Below, piece by piece: positions 61,093 through 64,000 of a stretch of 64,000 nucleotides of DNA. Location: the NCBI RefSeq assembly GCF_008195825.1, contig NZ_CP043329.1, positions 2,046,001 through 2,110,000 on the forward strand, read 5' to 3'. The notes beneath the pieces are model-generated. The model did not search any database. It was not told the origin of the DNA and worked only from the letters and a program-made list of their open reading frames with translations. The position numbers and the translations under genes are program-made. Each line of letters begins with the position of its first letter. The stretch's first letter is position 1. Source of the stretch: Pedobacter aquae. GTDB taxonomy: Bacteria; Bacteroidota; Bacteroidia; Sphingobacteriales; Sphingobacteriaceae.

Positions 61093-63227
61093 AAAAATTT
61101 TGGGCTCTTATTATAATCGTCATCTCTCATTTAAGTGTTTCTGCTGAAAATGGCTATAACCTTTGGCTAAAATATGAACCAATTAAGGATGCAAAATTAG
61201 TAGCTGCTTATCAGGAAAATATATCTTCCTTATATGTTTATCAAAAATCAGAAACGCTTGACATAGCTACTAAAGAGTTTATCACTGCTTTTAAAGGTTT
61301 AACCGGAAAATCAATTAGCACATCGGTATCAATACAAAAAAATGCCATTTTATTCATAAAAACAGATGATTTACAAAAACTTAACATCACACACCCATCA
61401 CCAGAAAACGATGAAGGCTACCTTATAAAATCTATCCAACATCAGGGTAAACCCCTTACTTTAATAAGTTCTAAAACAGATAAAGGCCTTTTATATGGCG
61501 CTTTCCACTTGATTAAGCAATTACAACTTAAACAAAGCATCTTCAATTTAAATATTTGGGAAGAGCCTAAAATTAAACATCGTATACTTAACCATTGGGA
61601 TAATTTAGACCGTAGCGTAGAGCGTGGTTATGCCGGTTTTTCTATTTGGGATTGGCACAAGCTACCTCAATACACCGACCAGCGTTATATAGATTATGCC
61701 CGAGCAAACGCTTCTATTGGTATTAATGGCACTGTTTTAAATAATGTTAATGCTAATTCTCTTATCCTTACGGATGATTGGCTTAAAAAAGTAAAAGCCT
61801 TGGCTGATGTTTTTAGACCTTACGGAATAAAAGTGTACCTAACTGCCCGTTTTAGTGCTCCAATAGAAATAGGAAAATTACCAACTGCAGACCCTCTGGA
61901 TGAAAAAGTACAACTTTGGTGGCAGCAAAAGGCTAAAGAAATTTATGCTAGCATTCCAGATTTTGGAGGCTTTTTGGTAAAGGCCAATTCTGAAGGACAG
62001 CCTGGGCCGCAAAACTATGGAAGAACCCATGCCGATGGCGCAAATATGCTAGCCAAAGCACTTGAACCTTATGATGGAATAGTGATGTGGAGAGCTTTTG
62101 TTTATGATAATGAAGTACCAGAAGATAGGGCAAAACAAGCTTTTAATGAGTTTAAACCTTTGGATGGTAGTTTCCATAAAAATGTAATTATACAAGTTAA
62201 AAACGGAGCTATAGATTTTCAACCCCGCGAACCTTTTCATCCCTTATTTGGTGCTTTAACAAAAACACCTGTAATGGCAGAGTTTCAATTAACGCAAGAA
62301 TATTTAGGTTTTGCTACACATTTGGCTTATTTAGCACCTTTGTTTAAAGAATGTTTAGATGCAGATACTTATGCAAAAGGTGAAAATTCATCGGTTGCTA
62401 AGGTTATTGACGGTTCTTTATACAAAAATCAAATTACGGCTATTGCTGGTGTTGCCAATATTGGTAATGATGTTAACTGGTGCGGACATCCTTTTGCGCA
62501 AGCAAATTGGTACGCTTACGGCAGGTTAGCTTGGAATCATCAATTATCTTCTTCGGCTATTGCCGATGAATGGCTCAATACTACGTTTACTGGTCTACAG
62601 AAGACATCAAGTACTTTGTTAAAAGATATGATGCTAGAATCGAGAGAAACCGTAGTAAATTATATGACGCCACTAGGCTTGCATCATATCATGGGATGGG
62701 ACCACCATTATGGACCCGGACCTTGGATAAAAGATAAACCTAGAGCAGATTGGACATCTGTTTACTATCATCAAGCAGATAACAATGGTATTGGTTTCAA
62801 CAGAACATCAAGCGGTAGTAAAGCAACTTTACAGTATTTCTCTCCTGTTGCACAAAAATTTGATGATTTAAAAAGCTGTCCAGAAGAATATTTATTATGG
62901 TTTCATCATTTACCTTGGGATTATAAGTTAAAATCTGGCGATAGTTTATGGGATGGAATCGTAAAAAAATATTATAAAGGTGCTGACGAAGTAAAAGAAA
63001 TGCAAAAAACTTGGGCTGCTGTTGAACATGATATCGATAAGCAGACCTATCAACAAGTAAAACAATTATTGACCATACAAAGTGAAGAAGCTTTATGGTG
63101 GCGAGATGCTTGTGTATTGTATTTTCAATCTTTTTCTGGTAAACCTATACCCATTGGCCTACCAAAACCTAAACACAACCTAAAATACTATCAAGATTTA
63201 GAATTTAAGTTTGTACCTGGCATATAA
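61089..63227 (+). CDS. aguA: Alpha-glucuronidase, GH67
   Basis: 712 residues with a signal peptide (MKKFWALIIIVISHLSVSAE), so secreted, probably periplasmic. Releases (4-O-methyl)glucuronic acid from xylo-oligosaccharides. N-terminal beta-domain about 25-150. Catalytic TIM barrel from KIKHRILNHWDNLDRSVERGYAG. The acid pair appears in VKNGAIDFQPREPFHP and AEFQLTQEYLG. GWDHHYGPGPW and WFHHLPWDYKLKSG are family signatures. Length fits GH67. Confidence 0.95.
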   Translation: MKKFWALIIIVISHLSVSAENGYNLWLKYEPIKDAKLVAAYQENISSLYVYQKSETLDIATKEFITAFKGLTGKSISTSVSIQKNAILFIKTDDLQKLNITHPSPENDEGYLIKSIQHQGKPLTLISSKTDKGLLYGAFHLIKQLQLKQSIFNLNIWEEPKIKHRILNHWDNLDRSVERGYAGFSIWDWHKLPQYTDQRYIDYARANASIGINGTVLNNVNANSLILTDDWLKKVKALADVFRPYGIKVYLTARFSAPIEIGKLPTADPLDEKVQLWWQQKAKEIYASIPDFGGFLVKANSEGQPGPQNYGRTHADGANMLAKALEPYDGIVMWRAFVYDNEVPEDRAKQAFNEFKPLDGSFHKNVIIQVKNGAIDFQPREPFHPLFGALTKTPVMAEFQLTQEYLGFATHLAYLAPLFKECLDADTYAKGENSSVAKVIDGSLYKNQITAIAGVANIGNDVNWCGHPFAQANWYAYGRLAWNHQLSSSAIADEWLNTTFTGLQKTSSTLLKDMMLESRETVVNYMTPLGLHHIMGWDHHYGPGPWIKDKPRADWTSVYYHQADNNGIGFNRTSSGSKATLQYFSPVAQKFDDLKSCPEEYLLWFHHLPWDYKLKSGDSLWDGIVKKYYKGADEVKEMQKTWAAVEHDIDKQTYQQVKQLLTIQSEEALWWRDACVLYFQSFSGKPIPIGLPKPKHNLKYYQDLEFKFVPGI

Positions 63228-63263
63228 TATCAAATCATACTCTCTTTTAAACGCTTATTAAAC

Positions 63264-64000
63264 ATGAACAAAAAATTATATCATCATTTAAAACCAGTGC
63301 TTTTTTTTAGCCTTTTTATGCTATCGATTGCATCATGTAAAATCACACCAAAACCAACTACATATCAGCAAGATAGCAAAGGATTAAAAGATTTTTATAA
63401 AGACTACTTTTCTATGGGAGTAGCTGTTGGCCCTAGAAACCTTAGTGGAGATGAAGCTACACTTATTAAAAGACACTATAATAGTATTACCGCAGAAAAT
63501 GCTATGAAAATGGGACCTCTACAACCTAGAGAAGGCTATTTCTTTTGGCGAGATGCAGATTCTATTGTAAACTTTGCCACCAGAAATAATATTAAAGTTA
63601 GAGGCCATAATTTATGCTGGCATGAGCAAACTCCAAACTGGATTTTTACCGGTAAAGATGGTAAACAAGTATCTAAAGAGGTTTTATTACAAAGGCTAAA
63701 AGATCACATTTTTGCCGTAGCGGGCAGATATAAAGGAAAAATTTATGCCTGGGATGTTGTAAATGAGGCTATTGATGATAACCCTAATAATTTCTTGAGA
63801 AACTCTAAATGGTTTGAAATATGCGGAATAGATTTTATTATAAAAGCTTTTGAATATGCCCATGAAGCAGACCCCAATGCTAAACTTTTTTATAACGATT
63901 ATAACACCGAAAGACCAGAAAAAAGAGAACGCATTTATAAACTTCTTAAATTACTTAAAGAACAAGGAGTACCCATCCATGGTGTTGGCCTACAAGCGCA
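63264..64000 (+). CDS. Endo-1,4-beta-xylanase, GH10, lipoprotein (3'-partial)
   Basis: About 245 residues to the window end. Lipoprotein signal (FSLFMLSIASCKI; lipobox IASC), so surface or periplasm anchored. GH10 barrel: FSMGVAVGPRNL, YNSITAENAMKMGPLQP, VRGHNLCWHEQTPNWIF and the acid/base Glu in YAWDVVNEAIDD. The nucleophile Glu is beyond the window. It starts 36 bases after aguA and completes a xylan operon in which GH10 yields the oligosaccharides GH67 debranches. Confidence 0.93.
   Translation, partial: MNKKLYHHLKPVLFFSLFMLSIASCKITPKPTTYQQDSKGLKDFYKDYFSMGVAVGPRNLSGDEATLIKRHYNSITAENAMKMGPLQPREGYFFWRDADSIVNFATRNNIKVRGHNLCWHEQTPNWIFTGKDGKQVSKEVLLQRLKDHIFAVAGRYKGKIYAWDVVNEAIDDNPNNFLRNSKWFEICGIDFIIKAFEYAHEADPNAKLFYNDYNTERPEKRERIYKLLKLLKEQGVPIHGVGLQA

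Overview
The window is a low-GC chromosomal segment of a Bacteroidota bacterium, most likely Sphingobacteriaceae (Pedobacter or a close relative). The evidence is Bacteroidota-type promoters (TTG, about 20 bases, TANNTTTG), a HemC-HemD fusion, an IcmF fusion mutase, the bamD-rpoZ-coaBC-DUF4835-recN order, and a LacI/GH67/GH10 xylan locus. This placement is inferred from gene content; no database search was run.

Layout. 1-2483: uvrA (minus, runs off the left edge). 2798-3658: ECF sigma factor and a small partner. 3696-12746: a compact minus-strand haem cluster, hemA-hemCD-hemB-hemL, then a histidine kinase/response regulator pair and a TPR-like membrane protein, then hemE-hemJ. 13003-15700: two copies of one IS4-type element, one nested inside the other in inverted orientation; both 9-bp target duplications are readable. 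15960-21500: a complete rRNA operon (minus; 16S-tRNA-Ile-tRNA-Ala-23S-5S) with two tandem promoters. 21738-27700: bamD, rpoZ, coaBC, DUF4835, recN, fabI. 27724-34348: a nested palindromic element, a lipoprotein, clpC, ettA, an RNase H-like protein, a SRPBCC protein and a 289-bp minisatellite. 34364-43812: radical SAM protein, CorA-type transporter, a 56-residue lipoprotein, a Usp-like protein, icmF, a porin and glutamate dehydrogenase. 43953-46635: ccmD-ccmC-ccmB, an Ogt-like methyltransferase and riboflavin synthase. 46656-52387: accC and DNA topoisomerase IB, separated by a 2.76-kb island between 377-bp direct repeats. The island holds tandem mosaic lipoproteins and a decapitated secreted hydrolase. 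52509-59436: GAF histidine kinase, CobW GTPase, BadF-type kinase, a Nudix-type regulator with a degenerate catalytic box, and a glycolytic operon (pfkA, degenerate sugar-kinase-like gene, gap). 60064-64000: xylan utilisation (LacI regulator, GH67 alpha-glucuronidase, GH10 xylanase cut by the window end).

Several genes, some normally essential, are broken by single missing bases in homopolymer runs: uvrA, hemE, coaBC twice, the CobW gene, the second BadF-like gene and one transposase copy. Every lesion is a minus-one change and restoring one base rebuilds a full-length product. I read these mainly as sequencing or assembly under-calls, not as real pseudogenes.

The observations most worth a second look are: the direct-repeat island at accC/topoisomerase IB, whose duplicated accC start differs only by synonymous changes; the two-component system embedded in the haem operon; the proposed operator shared by the glycolytic operon and a BadF kinase beside a catalytically degenerate Nudix regulator; and the DxGxT-less kinase-like protein between pfkA and gap.
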